35,153 nucleotides of DNA from a virus. The stretch is taken from positions 1 through 35,153 of the IMG/VR virus record IMGVR_UViG_3300022198_004140; one strand, written 5' to 3'. Made by a program: the position numbers and the translations under genes. The notes beneath the pieces were generated by a model that saw nothing but the letters and a program-made list of their open reading frames with translations, had not been told where the DNA came from and made no database searches. Every line of letters begins with the position of its first letter. The stretch's first letter is position 1. Below are positions 23,046 through 31,274 of the stretch, one piece after another.

Positions 23046-23336
23046 TCAATTATTCTTACTCAATTGCTTGTTGTATTCTATTATGTAATCTCTTAAATAA
23101 TCTATCTTCAAGGCATTAGAATAATTGCTTGATTTCAATAAAAAATTATTATACATCAAATTGTCAATAATAAAATTTCCTGATACGTCATATATTTTAA
23201 CAAGATCAGGGCGAGATGGTTTTAGAATCGATTGAGGTATGCTTATTGTTGTGTACATCTTTACTGGGTAAGTCGTGCAACTGGTCAAGGTAAGAATTAC
23301 GAACAAAGCCGGCATTTTTTGATATATAATCTTCAT
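23046..23336 (-). CDS. Rz1: Outer-membrane lipoprotein spanin (Rz1-like), 96 aa
   Basis: An N-terminal signal MKIIYQKMPALFVILTLTSC contains the lipobox LTSC with the lipidated Cys at residue 20. The mature part is 76 residues. The gene begins inside the inner-membrane spanin gene (131-nt overlap in another frame), the Rz/Rz1 architecture. It is longer than lambda Rz1 and less proline-rich. With its partner it would span the periplasm and fuse the two membranes at lysis. This shows a Gram-negative host. Confidence 0.75.
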   Translation of the reverse strand: MKIIYQKMPALFVILTLTSCTTYPVKMYTTISIPQSILKPSRPDLVKIYDVSGNFIIDNLMYNNFLLKSSNYSNALKIDYLRDYIIEYNKQLSKNN

Positions 23337-23571
23337 ATTCCTTCCTGTATGAATTTGTAGCTTTATCTATCTCTTTATTAATTTTTTGATAGTTAACTAA
23401 ATTGTAATCTTCCATATGTCTAGCCATCTGATTATTGTGCTTAACATTTATTTCATAACTCTCAGCAAGACATGAGTTTTTCCCCCATTCATAAGAAACA
23501 TATACTATAAAAATCATCATTACTATGAGAATTGGAATAACAAGTAATTTGTATAGTGAACTAATAGTCAT
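23206..23571 (-). CDS. Rz: Inner-membrane spanin (Rz-like), 121 aa
   Basis: An N-terminal transmembrane segment (LLVIPILIVMMIFIVYVSYE, about 9-28) is followed by a helical, charged periplasmic domain (MARHMEDYNLVNYQKINKEI and on). This is the N-in, C-out topology of Rz. The 3' third overlaps the lipoprotein spanin gene in another frame. AAGGATAAT precedes the ATG. No endolysin or holin is next to it, so the lysis genes are split or lie outside the window. Confidence 0.75.
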   Translation of the reverse strand: MTISSLYKLLVIPILIVMMIFIVYVSYEWGKNSCLAESYEINVKHNNQMARHMEDYNLVNYQKINKEIDKATNSYRKEYEDYISKNAGFVRNSYLDQLHDLPSKDVHNNKHTSIDSKTISP

Positions 23572-23580
23572 TTATTATCC

Positions 23581-23652
23581 TTAACTTACTACGTATTGAT
23601 TTCTTATATTATGATTATAAAATTTGTGAAGATTTATTTTTCTTTTAGCCAT
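23581..23652 (-). CDS. Possible 23-aa peptide
   Basis: An ATG at 23652 opens a short basic peptide, MAKRKINLHKFYNHNIRNQY ending VVS, which finishes 9 nt before the spanin start. Only a weak Shine-Dalgarno sequence (AGGG) is present. It may be a coupling leader or chance. Confidence 0.2.
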   Translation of the reverse strand: MAKRKINLHKFYNHNIRNQYVVS

Positions 23653-23761
23653 TAATTAAAACCCTAAATTTTTATTTAAATTATCAATTTTTTTTTTAAT
23701 TTCAAATTTTTTCAAAAGTTACCAAACATGAGGTTACTGCTCATAGCCTTAATTATTTTAA

Positions 23762-24781
23762 TTAAACCCCGCTGTAAATAAACACATTACCACCAAACAA
23801 AGTTGGTTGCATAACGCTAAATGCTGTACCTGAGCCAGTAACGCCAGAAGTACCTGAAAACGTAGGGATATCTACAGTATGAGTATGCTCTGGAGCTGTG
23901 CTTGTCGTGCGTGTTTCAAAAGAATCATATTCCCAAACTGTTCTGAGGTTACTAAGATCACCATACGGGGCTTTTTGTTGGTATGTCCTCTGATCATAAG
24001 TATGGTTATGTGATCCATCAGAACTAGACGTAACACTTGGGTGATCATGGTCTATAGTATGGTTATGCGAAGGGATATTTGAGATAGATAAGCTTACGTT
24101 TTCCGCCCCCAAAGTCTGCCCCAAAGGATGTGAACCATTAATGGCACCAAAAGCTCTACCTCTAAAATTTGGTAAATTGAATGTTGTAGAACCGTCCCCA
24201 ACCCCAAATGATGTTCCGATCTCGTTAAATAAAGCTAAATAAGTAGTTCTTGATACCTCAGAACCATTACATAGTAACCAACCTCCGTGATCCGAACTTT
24301 TAGCACTTTGTTTGTAATCTCCTGTGAATATTTTGTCAGAAGGGTTTGTTGCTTGTATATCATCTACCATAGCCACCGTGATGCTTGCATCTGGCGTGTC
24401 AGTATTTATAATGAGTGCGTCGCCAGATTGGACGTTAATATTTCCGTCAGAAAGTGTTAATACCCCACTACTAAGAACCACGAATAAATCACCGACTTTA
24501 TACTCAGAGGAACCATCCGCATAAGCATTCCCTGTTGAATTTGTTGTTAAATCACATGGCATACTTAAAGTACCGCGATACGTAACTCCCCCAGCTAACT
24601 GATTAGCTATATAAGCCACAATTGATTGCTGCGTTGGTAGTCTAACATTTGAATCCGATACCATGTTATCTTCATCAATAACAATTGATGCTGTCAAAAA
24701 TGCATTGGGATTTTGATCTATTATATCTTGCGGTTTAGCTTTTGCGATGATAGATCCTGAATCTTTAGGTATAAAAGGCAT
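23762..24781 (-). CDS. Tail collar-domain fibre protein, 339 aa
   Basis: Residues about 160-215 are a clear phage tail collar domain: WLLCNGSEVSRTTYLALFNE, then IGTSFGVGDGSTTFNLPNFR, then GRAFGA, as in T4 gp12-like short fibres and DUF-type collar proteins. The C-terminal part is rich in His-x-His pairs (NHTIDHDHP, DGSHNHTYD, EHTHTV), which in short tail fibres bind metal along the trimer axis. The N-terminal 90 residues (SIVIDEDNMVSDSNVRLPTQ) are an attachment region seen in many fibres. It is likely a trimeric receptor-binding fibre. Confidence 0.8.
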   Translation of the reverse strand: MPFIPKDSGSIIAKAKPQDIIDQNPNAFLTASIVIDEDNMVSDSNVRLPTQQSIVAYIANQLAGGVTYRGTLSMPCDLTTNSTGNAYADGSSEYKVGDLFVVLSSGVLTLSDGNINVQSGDALIINTDTPDASITVAMVDDIQATNPSDKIFTGDYKQSAKSSDHGGWLLCNGSEVSRTTYLALFNEIGTSFGVGDGSTTFNLPNFRGRAFGAINGSHPLGQTLGAENVSLSISNIPSHNHTIDHDHPSVTSSSDGSHNHTYDQRTYQQKAPYGDLSNLRTVWEYDSFETRTTSTAPEHTHTVDIPTFSGTSGVTGSGTAFSVMQPTLFGGNVFIYSGV

Positions 24782-24789
24782 ATGTGTCC

Positions 24790-25059
24790 TTAAGCCGAAG
24801 CATCTATTGTTAACTTTCCTTTTGAATTAGGATTGTCAATCCTAACCCAAAGATTTTCAGTAGCTTGAGAAAATCCTATTTCATCATTATATGGGATGCT
24901 TTTACCAACTTCATTGGCTGCAGGTTGTGATGATGCTTCAAATGTATATAAAGTTTGTTTACTTGGATTTCCAATAACATAACTACTTCCATTACTAAGT
25001 GATGCCAGTGTTGTAACATCTGACCATTCGCTAGTTACGTTTAAAACCAATGTTGTCAT
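24790..25059 (-). CDS. Small fibre-associated protein, 89 aa
   Basis: The ATG at 25059 (MTTLVLNVTSEWSDV) follows AGGAGATATT, so I use it rather than a longer frame that would start inside the upstream gene. A small beta protein (LYTFEASSQPAANEVGKSI, ending KLTIDASA) that looks like a fibre cap or a short adhesin domain. It lies between two fibre genes. Confidence 0.55.
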   Translation of the reverse strand: MTTLVLNVTSEWSDVTTLASLSNGSSYVIGNPSKQTLYTFEASSQPAANEVGKSIPYNDEIGFSQATENLWVRIDNPNSKGKLTIDASA

Positions 25060-25067
25060 AATATCTC

Positions 25068-26333
25068 CTAGTATAATCCCTTGAGTAAATAAGTTGCTGT
25101 AAAATCTATATATGTTGTAAGAGCATGCCAAACTATTTTTCCAGAAGTGTTTGTTACTGAAACGCTGTTTCCTTCTGTATAATATTGCACTCCGCTCCTC
25201 AATCCAACTTGCTGTGCAAACTGATCTGTTAATGTTGCTGAGAAATTGTTATCATCCTCAAATCTGACATCCATTGCAAAAGACTTAGGTAAGTTATTCG
25301 GCATAAGAATTGTTGAGCTTAATGTCTGATTATTATTCACTTGAATTAAAGGTATATCAGATAGATATACGTAGTTTCTGTAGTGTGTAAACTTAGGTGG
25401 TGTAGCTGTAGATGTGCTTCTGAAAGAAAAAATCCTTTGCTGCACATAATTAGTTGGGAGAGATGGATTTCCTGTAACAACATTATACATATTTACTGTG
25501 ATGTCTGATATAACATTGTTAATATAGCTATATTGCAAAAACAGATGATAGTCAGTGTTCGCCGTCATTACTGGCAACGTAAATGGGATAAAAGGTATTA
25601 AAGTTGTTCCAGCTCCTATCTGATTGAAGTAAATTTCAAATGCAGTAAGTGAGTTCTGAAACACCCTTATCTCCCACTCGCTATTATCTGTTAGCCCAGT
25701 AACTAAACTAACAGGCGCTACAGTATCTTGACTAAGATTAGACACTTTAGAATAATAATCGTGGTTTTGAACTTTAGTAAATAATGGTAATGATGACTGT
25801 GAATTGCTAAAAGGTATAATATCAAAATCTGTTCCATTAACATTCTTCACCATAAATGCATCCAAGCTTACTAACTCACTTCCTGATGAAGTAGTGTATT
25901 CTAATGTTATATCCTGATCAGTCCTTACATGATATGTATAATTTACTGGAGAACCTGAACCTGTAGAAAACGTTGATGCACCATCAAACCATGCTGAGCC
26001 ATTATCTTTTTTTTCAAGTAATATTGTTATTATTTCTGTTGATCCAATGGCAATAGTTTTTGAAATTGATCCAATTTGAACATATATGCCATCTAACTGC
26101 TGAGCAGAACCATCTATAGGATCGTTTAAAAAAGCACTTGGAGCGGCTATCTCAACATCATTAAATGTGAAATCATTATTATTATTCAGTGTTACTGAAC
26201 CAATTCCTAATAAAACACCAGTTCTACCCCAACTTTGTGAATTAAAAGCAGCTTCAAATGACTCGTTGACAGTCTCAGTTGTCAACATCTCTTTGTCTCT
26301 AATTATTCTAAATTTTCTACTTGTATTAGGCAT
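25068..26333 (-). CDS. Baseplate/tail fibre-like protein, 421 aa
   Basis: A beta-rich, Asn/Thr/Ser-rich protein. The N-terminal part (TVNESFEAAFNSQSWGRTGV then GIGSVTLNNNNDFTFNDVE) resembles proteins that join a baseplate to fibres in Mu-like tails. The centre has jelly-roll-like stretches (ITILLEKKDNGSAWFDG, NSEWEIRVFQNSLTAFEIYF) typical of adhesins. It follows the wedge protein gene, where fibre genes start. It has its own promoter candidate at 26362-26390. Exact role unknown. Confidence 0.5.
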   Translation of the reverse strand: MPNTSRKFRIIRDKEMLTTETVNESFEAAFNSQSWGRTGVLLGIGSVTLNNNNDFTFNDVEIAAPSAFLNDPIDGSAQQLDGIYVQIGSISKTIAIGSTEIITILLEKKDNGSAWFDGASTFSTGSGSPVNYTYHVRTDQDITLEYTTSSGSELVSLDAFMVKNVNGTDFDIIPFSNSQSSLPLFTKVQNHDYYSKVSNLSQDTVAPVSLVTGLTDNSEWEIRVFQNSLTAFEIYFNQIGAGTTLIPFIPFTLPVMTANTDYHLFLQYSYINNVISDITVNMYNVVTGNPSLPTNYVQQRIFSFRSTSTATPPKFTHYRNYVYLSDIPLIQVNNNQTLSSTILMPNNLPKSFAMDVRFEDDNNFSATLTDQFAQQVGLRSGVQYYTEGNSVSVTNTSGKIVWHALTTYIDFTATYLLKGLY

Positions 26334-26361
26334 GTTTTATCTCAGTAAATTTCCTATTTAA

Positions 26362-26390
26362 ATTTTAAACCATTAATTCAATGTAGTCAA
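26362..26390 (-). promoter_or_regulatory. Candidate promoter before the fibre genes
   Basis: TTGACT (26390-26385), a 17-nt spacer and TAAAAT (26367-26362), each one base from consensus. It lies in the 61-bp gap between the wedge gene and the 421-aa fibre gene. Confidence 0.55.
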
Positions 26391-26394
26391 ACAA

Positions 26395-26772
26395 CTAAAC
26401 TAAAAGAAATGATGAGAATATTGCAGTTGTTTGAACTCCATCATCAGCTGTAAATGTGATGCTTATTTTCACTAGATTTCCACTTTTCAAAGGAATTATT
26501 TTTAAATTATTTTTTATTCTTCCGTTATTAATCATAGGCTGAAGCGCATCCCTAACCCATGCTGATATCTGACCAACTGATATATTTCTACTGTTTAACA
26601 ATAGATAAAGGTCACTGCCATACGTTCTATCAAATATATAACTACCACGTCTTGAACGAAGTCTTTCCATAACTTCTGACAATATATCATTATTAGACAA
26701 AACCATATTGAATTTTTCGTTTAGTTGCAAGTAGCCGCTGCCATCATAAAGTGGCGCTGTATTTTTTTCCAT
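26395..26772 (-). CDS. Baseplate wedge protein, gp25/W family, 125 aa
   Basis: Size and pattern fit the gp25/GPW family (T4 gp25, P2 W, Mu gp46): a helix with ILSEVMERLRSRRGSYIFDR, then TYGSDLYLLLNS (the conserved YGS-x-L-x-x-LL stretch), a helix VGQISAWVRDALQPMINNGR, and closing strands NLVKISITFTADDG. It bridges the sheath and the wedge in contractile baseplates. It is followed by fibre genes and preceded by the spike gene. Confidence 0.75.
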   Translation of the reverse strand: MEKNTAPLYDGSGYLQLNEKFNMVLSNNDILSEVMERLRSRRGSYIFDRTYGSDLYLLLNSRNISVGQISAWVRDALQPMINNGRIKNNLKIIPLKSGNLVKISITFTADDGVQTTAIFSSFLLV

Positions 26773-26781
26773 ATTTCACCC

Positions 26782-27444
26782 CTATATGTCTTTTATTAGA
26801 TTAGTTCCGTCTTGAATATATGTCTGGGATTGCTCGTTGTAGGCATCTCCTTTTAAAAGAACAGGATATGATGAACTCTGACTTGTAAAATAATCAATTG
26901 GCGGCGATGCAGACGCCGTATTAGCTGCATTTGAAGTAGCTGTATCATTTCCGCCTTGTATATTTGGCACTGTGTGCGTATGCGTTTTAAACGAGTTGCT
27001 AAGGGCATTAAGTTGACTAGAAACAGTCTTTAAGTATAGAAATATTGATCTAAGTATTGCTTGAGTATTTTCTGCACTTGTTGCATGAGTTTTGAAACCA
27101 TCTTCTCTATATACTTCGACACCTCCCATTTTCACGCACAAAGAATAACTGTCAGAGAATATTGCACACTCCCCTGCTATAAGATCACTAAGACCCTCAA
27201 CAATTCTATTGTCTAAATATCCTATACTGATGTTGTTCAATAAATACTGAGGTGTTCCTTTTTTTGGAAATCCAAGAAAACCGTAAGGATTCATAGTTTG
27301 TGATTGAGGAATTTTTGGAATGCTTATATATTCAGAATCAGGCATTGCAGGTACGCTAAAAGAATTTCCTTGAAAGCCAACAACATTTCCAATCTTAAAA
27401 GACTGTACTCCAACCCATAAACTGTAATTATAAAAATCAGCCAT
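26782..27444 (-). CDS. Baseplate spike-like protein (gp45/V-type), 220 aa
   Basis: Located between J- and W-like genes, where Mu gp45/P2 gpV spikes are encoded. The sequence KMGGVEVYREDGF gives a beta strand pair. A long helix (ILRSIFLYLKTVSSQLNALS, about 130-150) is followed by KTHTHTVPN (about 153-161), the H-x-H motif that holds iron at the tip of central spikes. The C-terminal stretch after it is Ser/Ala-rich. It overlaps the J-like gene by 8 nt. The call rests on order plus the HxH motif. Confidence 0.5.
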   Translation of the reverse strand: MADFYNYSLWVGVQSFKIGNVVGFQGNSFSVPAMPDSEYISIPKIPQSQTMNPYGFLGFPKKGTPQYLLNNISIGYLDNRIVEGLSDLIAGECAIFSDSYSLCVKMGGVEVYREDGFKTHATSAENTQAILRSIFLYLKTVSSQLNALSNSFKTHTHTVPNIQGGNDTATSNAANTASASPPIDYFTSQSSSYPVLLKGDAYNEQSQTYIQDGTNLIKDI

Positions 27445-28519
27445 TGTTGTTCACCACTCCTATATTTATAGAATCCATTAATGGACTTGTTCTTTTTATA
27501 GACGCAAAAGAATTAAATGAGTATGACTCAACATAGTCAGGATAGTCTGGATATAATGAGAATGGTGTAAGAAAATCCCCTGAAAACTCTAATAATGCTT
27601 TCCTTGTTTTTTTACGCACTTCAACCTCTTGTGCAGATGTCAAATTCTCTCCATTTGAGGTAGTAATATAAACAACAATATTGTTTATTACTTGTGTAAA
27701 TGGTGAATTAAGTTGCATAACAGCAGTTACTGTTGAATAATTTCTTAGTGAACTAGAAGCAAGATCAACGCTTGGAATATTTATTTCATTAATAACTGGA
27801 TTTGATGCAGCGGTGTCAAAGTCATTAACTATGTTTGCAACTGATAAATTTACACCATAAGGAACAACATTTTCAACAAATATAGTCTCAGCTTCAGCAT
27901 AGGAATAAACTTCAAGCGCTCTCTGCAAATAATCCGTCAACATTCCATCAGTTTTTCTTCTGCTTATATTTAATAATATTCTTTGGAGTAATGCAGAATC
28001 TGTTTCGTCACCAGTTCCTCCAGTTATCGTTTCTGATTCAGATGCCAACCCTATTGAGTTTTCCATGTTAATACCTGCATTAATATTAAACTCTGCACCT
28101 ATTCCGGATGATACAACTGGCACATTAACATTTTGTGCATCTATAATTGTATCTTCCGTTGAAGTATACTGAAGCGTTACTACTGAAAACACTGTTCCTG
28201 CAGGTATTGTGAAAGGGAGATTCGCTCCGGTTGTATTAATTTTAGCAAAACCAGTTGCAAATTTTCCTGTTTTTCTGGGAACTATACCTAATCCATTAGC
28301 CCAATACTCAAGCATAATTCCACTTGCATTCTCAGGTATGTTTCCGTCTGATACTTGCTGATTCCAGTCAAGAATCTCTTTGCCAACAGCACTAGATGCG
28401 AATGCAGTAACATCCCAGTATGTTCCAACCGAAGATGTGTCTATTTGTGAATTAAATGATTTCAAAGCGTTCTTGTATTGAACAGCTAAACCTTGTACAG
28501 TATAAGTGCTTGTTGCCAT
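27437..28519 (-). CDS. Baseplate J/gp47-like protein, 360 aa
   Basis: Length and pattern fit the Baseplate_J family (P2 J, Mu gp47, 300-380 aa). GFAKINTTGANLPFTIPAGT (about 92-111) gives the conserved strand before IPAGT-x-F. Then come SESETITGGTGDETDSALL with the D/E-T-D-x-x-L motif and a helix ILLNISRRKTDGMLTDYLQR. The C-terminal part (VRKKTRKALLEFSGDFLTPF) is the family's last domain. It forms baseplate wedges around the hub. Confidence 0.78.
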   Translation of the reverse strand: MATSTYTVQGLAVQYKNALKSFNSQIDTSSVGTYWDVTAFASSAVGKEILDWNQQVSDGNIPENASGIMLEYWANGLGIVPRKTGKFATGFAKINTTGANLPFTIPAGTVFSVVTLQYTSTEDTIIDAQNVNVPVVSSGIGAEFNINAGINMENSIGLASESETITGGTGDETDSALLQRILLNISRRKTDGMLTDYLQRALEVYSYAEAETIFVENVVPYGVNLSVANIVNDFDTAASNPVINEINIPSVDLASSSLRNYSTVTAVMQLNSPFTQVINNIVVYITTSNGENLTSAQEVEVRKKTRKALLEFSGDFLTPFSLYPDYPDYVESYSFNSFASIKRTSPLMDSINIGVVNNNG

Positions 28520-28711
28520 TTACTTTCCTTTGTTTATAAATACATGTTTATATTGTGTCTTGATTTGTTCATATACTCTAGTTTGAACTGCTTTATCACT
28601 TTTATGTTCAGGTAGGTTCTTTTGGTTAGGATATTCCTTAGACCACTTCTCAGCAATCTCAGGATAATTAGCCCACATGTAACGTCTTTGAGATTCAGAT
28701 TGAAATGGCAT
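28520..28711 (-). CDS. Small conserved phage protein with S-x-x-Q-R-R-Y-x-W motif, 63 aa
   Basis: MPFQSESQRRYMWANYPEIA, then KWSKEYPNQKNLPEH, is a pattern I know from many short phage proteins (M-P-F-x-S-x-x-Q-R-R-Y, P-E-I-A-x-x-W, L-P-x). Function is not known to me. Highly basic and helical. It sits between the second adhesin gene and the baseplate J gene with 1-3 nt spacing, so it is co-translated with virion genes. Confidence 0.7.
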   Translation of the reverse strand: MPFQSESQRRYMWANYPEIAEKWSKEYPNQKNLPEHKSDKAVQTRVYEQIKTQYKHVFINKGK

Positions 28712-28713
28712 AG

Positions 28714-29934
28714 TTAATCCCTCTTGTCTTTTCTAGCTAGAACTAGACTTACTAACGCTGAAACAGATTGATCTGTTCTAGTGTTTTGTCCATATATCGT
28801 AAGTGTAGGAAATCCGGTATTTACTGAAATACCTGAACTCAATGGTTCAGCTGTACCATAGGTGGTAGCCTGAACATTGTATATTCCTATGAACTCTTCT
28901 CCAAATATCGGGGTTAGGAAAGAGGATAGATTTATAGCTATAGATTCCGTATCTACAACATTGGTCAAGTTAGGAAAAGTAAAAATGAAATAAACTTTTG
29001 AAACTAGAGGGGTTTCATAGTGTATGGACAATAAACCTATTGGTAGTGAAATGTTCCCAGTCTTATTAGAAACGGCTGCAATATTAGTAGAACTTAGAAA
29101 AGTAACTTCACCTTGGTTAACTCCTGAAATTTGGAATTGGTTAGAACCTTGGTTTTTAGATATTGTTAAATAGGTGTTAATAGAGTTATGTATGAATGTA
29201 ACTTTACTATTTTTAGCTATATTATTTCTTAACAGTAGATCAGTGCCGTTAGGTATTATTTCGCAAAAACTACCTTGATCTAACACTAAGACCTGAACGT
29301 ATATTTCCCAAGTAGCAGAAACACTAGCTGCTGCAGGAAGTGTTATACTAGAAACTCCCCCTCCAGATGATTGTAAAGTAATAACCCTTTTGTCATCAAG
29401 CTGAGAAGCTACGTAATTTCCAGAAGTATGTGTAATAGGTTCTGGTGTGACAAAATACGCTTTAGCTTTACCTCCGCTAGCTGACCATTCTATATGTTCA
29501 CTATTTTCAAACTTGTCTACTAATCCACTCCCACTAACATCAACCGTGCTAGTATTGTCATTAACACTTTCACTAATTGTAATAGCGCTACTACCAGCTT
29601 TTATATTTTTTTGATAAACAGCCCAAGTTGAGTTTCCACCTATAACGGGGCTAACTCCTGTGTTTGAAATTAATGACTTATACACAATTCCATTTAAATT
29701 AACTAAATCACCAACAGCATAAGGCGTGGCATTATCCCATAAAGAAATTCCATGCTGTAATATGTGGTTTATTTTTTTTTGCTGCTCATTGTGAACCCAG
29801 TTCATAGTTCCATGAGGAGGCTTCTGACCAAGAGTCCACCCTTGATCAATCGTTGGCTGTGAAGGAGATGTTATATTTCCAGAACTCGCCCATGTTTGTA
29901 AAAGTGTACCATTAGGACTAACTTGTGCCGTCAT
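28714..29934 (-). CDS. Tail fibre/adhesin 2 with shared N-terminal anchor domain, 406 aa
   Basis: Residues about 20-110 match the N terminus of the adjacent adhesin at 29939: GTMNWVHNEQQKKINHILQH then GISLWDNATPYAVGDLVNLN, as in the sister's NWIHNIQEQKINHILKHGIA. The W-x(6)-Y-x-x-GD-x-V-x-x-x-G-x-x-Y pattern is the carbohydrate-binding (chitin-binding type 5/12-like) motif also used in tail fibres. The rest (Ser/Thr/Ile-rich beta sequence) differs between the two, so the N terminus probably attaches to the virion and the C terminus recognises the receptor. Confidence 0.65.
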   Translation of the reverse strand: MTAQVSPNGTLLQTWASSGNITSPSQPTIDQGWTLGQKPPHGTMNWVHNEQQKKINHILQHGISLWDNATPYAVGDLVNLNGIVYKSLISNTGVSPVIGGNSTWAVYQKNIKAGSSAITISESVNDNTSTVDVSGSGLVDKFENSEHIEWSASGGKAKAYFVTPEPITHTSGNYVASQLDDKRVITLQSSGGGVSSITLPAAASVSATWEIYVQVLVLDQGSFCEIIPNGTDLLLRNNIAKNSKVTFIHNSINTYLTISKNQGSNQFQISGVNQGEVTFLSSTNIAAVSNKTGNISLPIGLLSIHYETPLVSKVYFIFTFPNLTNVVDTESIAINLSSFLTPIFGEEFIGIYNVQATTYGTAEPLSSGISVNTGFPTLTIYGQNTRTDQSVSALVSLVLARKDKRD

Positions 29935-29938
29935 TTAA

Positions 29939-31243
29939 TTACCCCCTATTTAACCAGTTTTGGAATTTAAGTCTTACGTTTAGATAAATGCTATCATTCG
30001 TACGTGCTGTAGTAGGACATTGTACAGCTACTTCAATTTGGTTAGTTTGATTAGGTGCAGTGCCAAATGTAGAAACTAATGATACTGCTGTAGTAATAGC
30101 TGTAAACTTCCTATTATTACCAAAGTTAGCATTATACATAACAGGTTGACAACTGAACTCACGAATAATACTAGCTGTAGTGTATTTATTTGTAACATCG
30201 TTCAAAGGTGATAAGTCTATTACATGTGCCTTAGCATAATACCCACTATAATTAGTCCAAGTTGAATCTCCAACTAATCCTATGATCAAATTGAAATTTA
30301 ATTCAGCCCATCTATCGTCAGCTTTTTCAACTAATATTATATCAGTAATACCAGAATCAGCTGTAGGCTTATCTATATTAGTATACGTACAATTAGCAGC
30401 CCATTGATTGTGTAAAATACCTGCTAAGAACCAAGATGATAAGTTTTCACGCTTTAATAACCTTACTATTGTATTTGGACTTCTTATAGTGTAACCAGTA
30501 TTAGAATTGTAAATTCCTGAAGCCCTTTGTAAAGTATCACCACTTTGCAATACTAACTTAACCGAGGTTAGTTGATCTGGATATGAAGAATACCCTGCGT
30601 CAAATACGTAAATGTCTACATACCAACCTACAGGAACACTACTAAAATCGGGTAATGTAATATTAGCTTGAACACTGTCTGCATTAGCAAATACCATCTT
30701 ACCATGATCTGCGGCAGTAATAGTTAGATTCTTTCGGTTAGCGTCTAAAAGAGGTACACCATATTCAGCTTTCAGTTTACCTGCAGCTTCTGACCAAGTG
30801 ACATTATTAGTGTTTTGAAACTTATTTATCAAGTTAGACGAAGGCAAAGTTATATCAACTTCATTTTTAATCGAATCAACAAAGATATCTACGCTTGTAT
30901 CACTTGATACATAAGTAGGAGATGTTGGAGACCAATCTGTGCTAGATGCACTTGGAACTGAATTATTATTAGTAGTCAATGATATATAATGTACACCACT
31001 ATAATTAACGATATCCCCTGAATCATAAGTTGTTGTTGAGTTCCACAGCGCAATTCCATGTTTAAGGATATGATTTATTTTCTGTTCTTGAATGTTATGT
31101 ATCCAGTTAATGAAGTATGGATTTGGTTTTTCTAAATTAACCCAACCAAGATCAATCTTTCCAGATGTTGGAATATCCACTGTTGATGCTGAGTTTCCCC
31201 AAACATTAAGAAGTGAACTGTCACCAATTGTAAAATCAGGCAT
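29939..31243 (-). CDS. Tail fibre/adhesin 1 with shared N-terminal anchor domain, 434 aa
   Basis: Sister of the gene at 28714, 4 nt apart. The shared N-terminal domain (GKIDLGWVNLEKPNPYFINW, then KINHILKHGIALWNSTTTY, then DSGDIVNYSGVHYISL) is again of W-x-Y-x-x-GD-x-V type. Further C-terminal beta-rich parts share the layout but little identity (for example NVTWSEAAGKLKAEYGVPLL against IEWSASGGKAKAYFVTPEPI). TAGGAGAAT precedes the ATG. It is probably one of two alternative or co-assembled adhesins. Confidence 0.65.
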   Translation of the reverse strand: MPDFTIGDSSLLNVWGNSASTVDIPTSGKIDLGWVNLEKPNPYFINWIHNIQEQKINHILKHGIALWNSTTTYDSGDIVNYSGVHYISLTTNNNSVPSASSTDWSPTSPTYVSSDTSVDIFVDSIKNEVDITLPSSNLINKFQNTNNVTWSEAAGKLKAEYGVPLLDANRKNLTITAADHGKMVFANADSVQANITLPDFSSVPVGWYVDIYVFDAGYSSYPDQLTSVKLVLQSGDTLQRASGIYNSNTGYTIRSPNTIVRLLKRENLSSWFLAGILHNQWAANCTYTNIDKPTADSGITDIILVEKADDRWAELNFNLIIGLVGDSTWTNYSGYYAKAHVIDLSPLNDVTNKYTTASIIREFSCQPVMYNANFGNNRKFTAITTAVSLVSTFGTAPNQTNQIEVAVQCPTTARTNDSIYLNVRLKFQNWLNRG

Positions 31244-31274
31244 TATATTCTCCTAAAATTATAAATTTATTGTA

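Noticed and set aside
23700-23760. Hairpin terminator after the collar-domain fibre gene
   Set aside because: The similar segments GTTACC and GGTTAC are not complementary inverted repeats, so no stable stem is supported.
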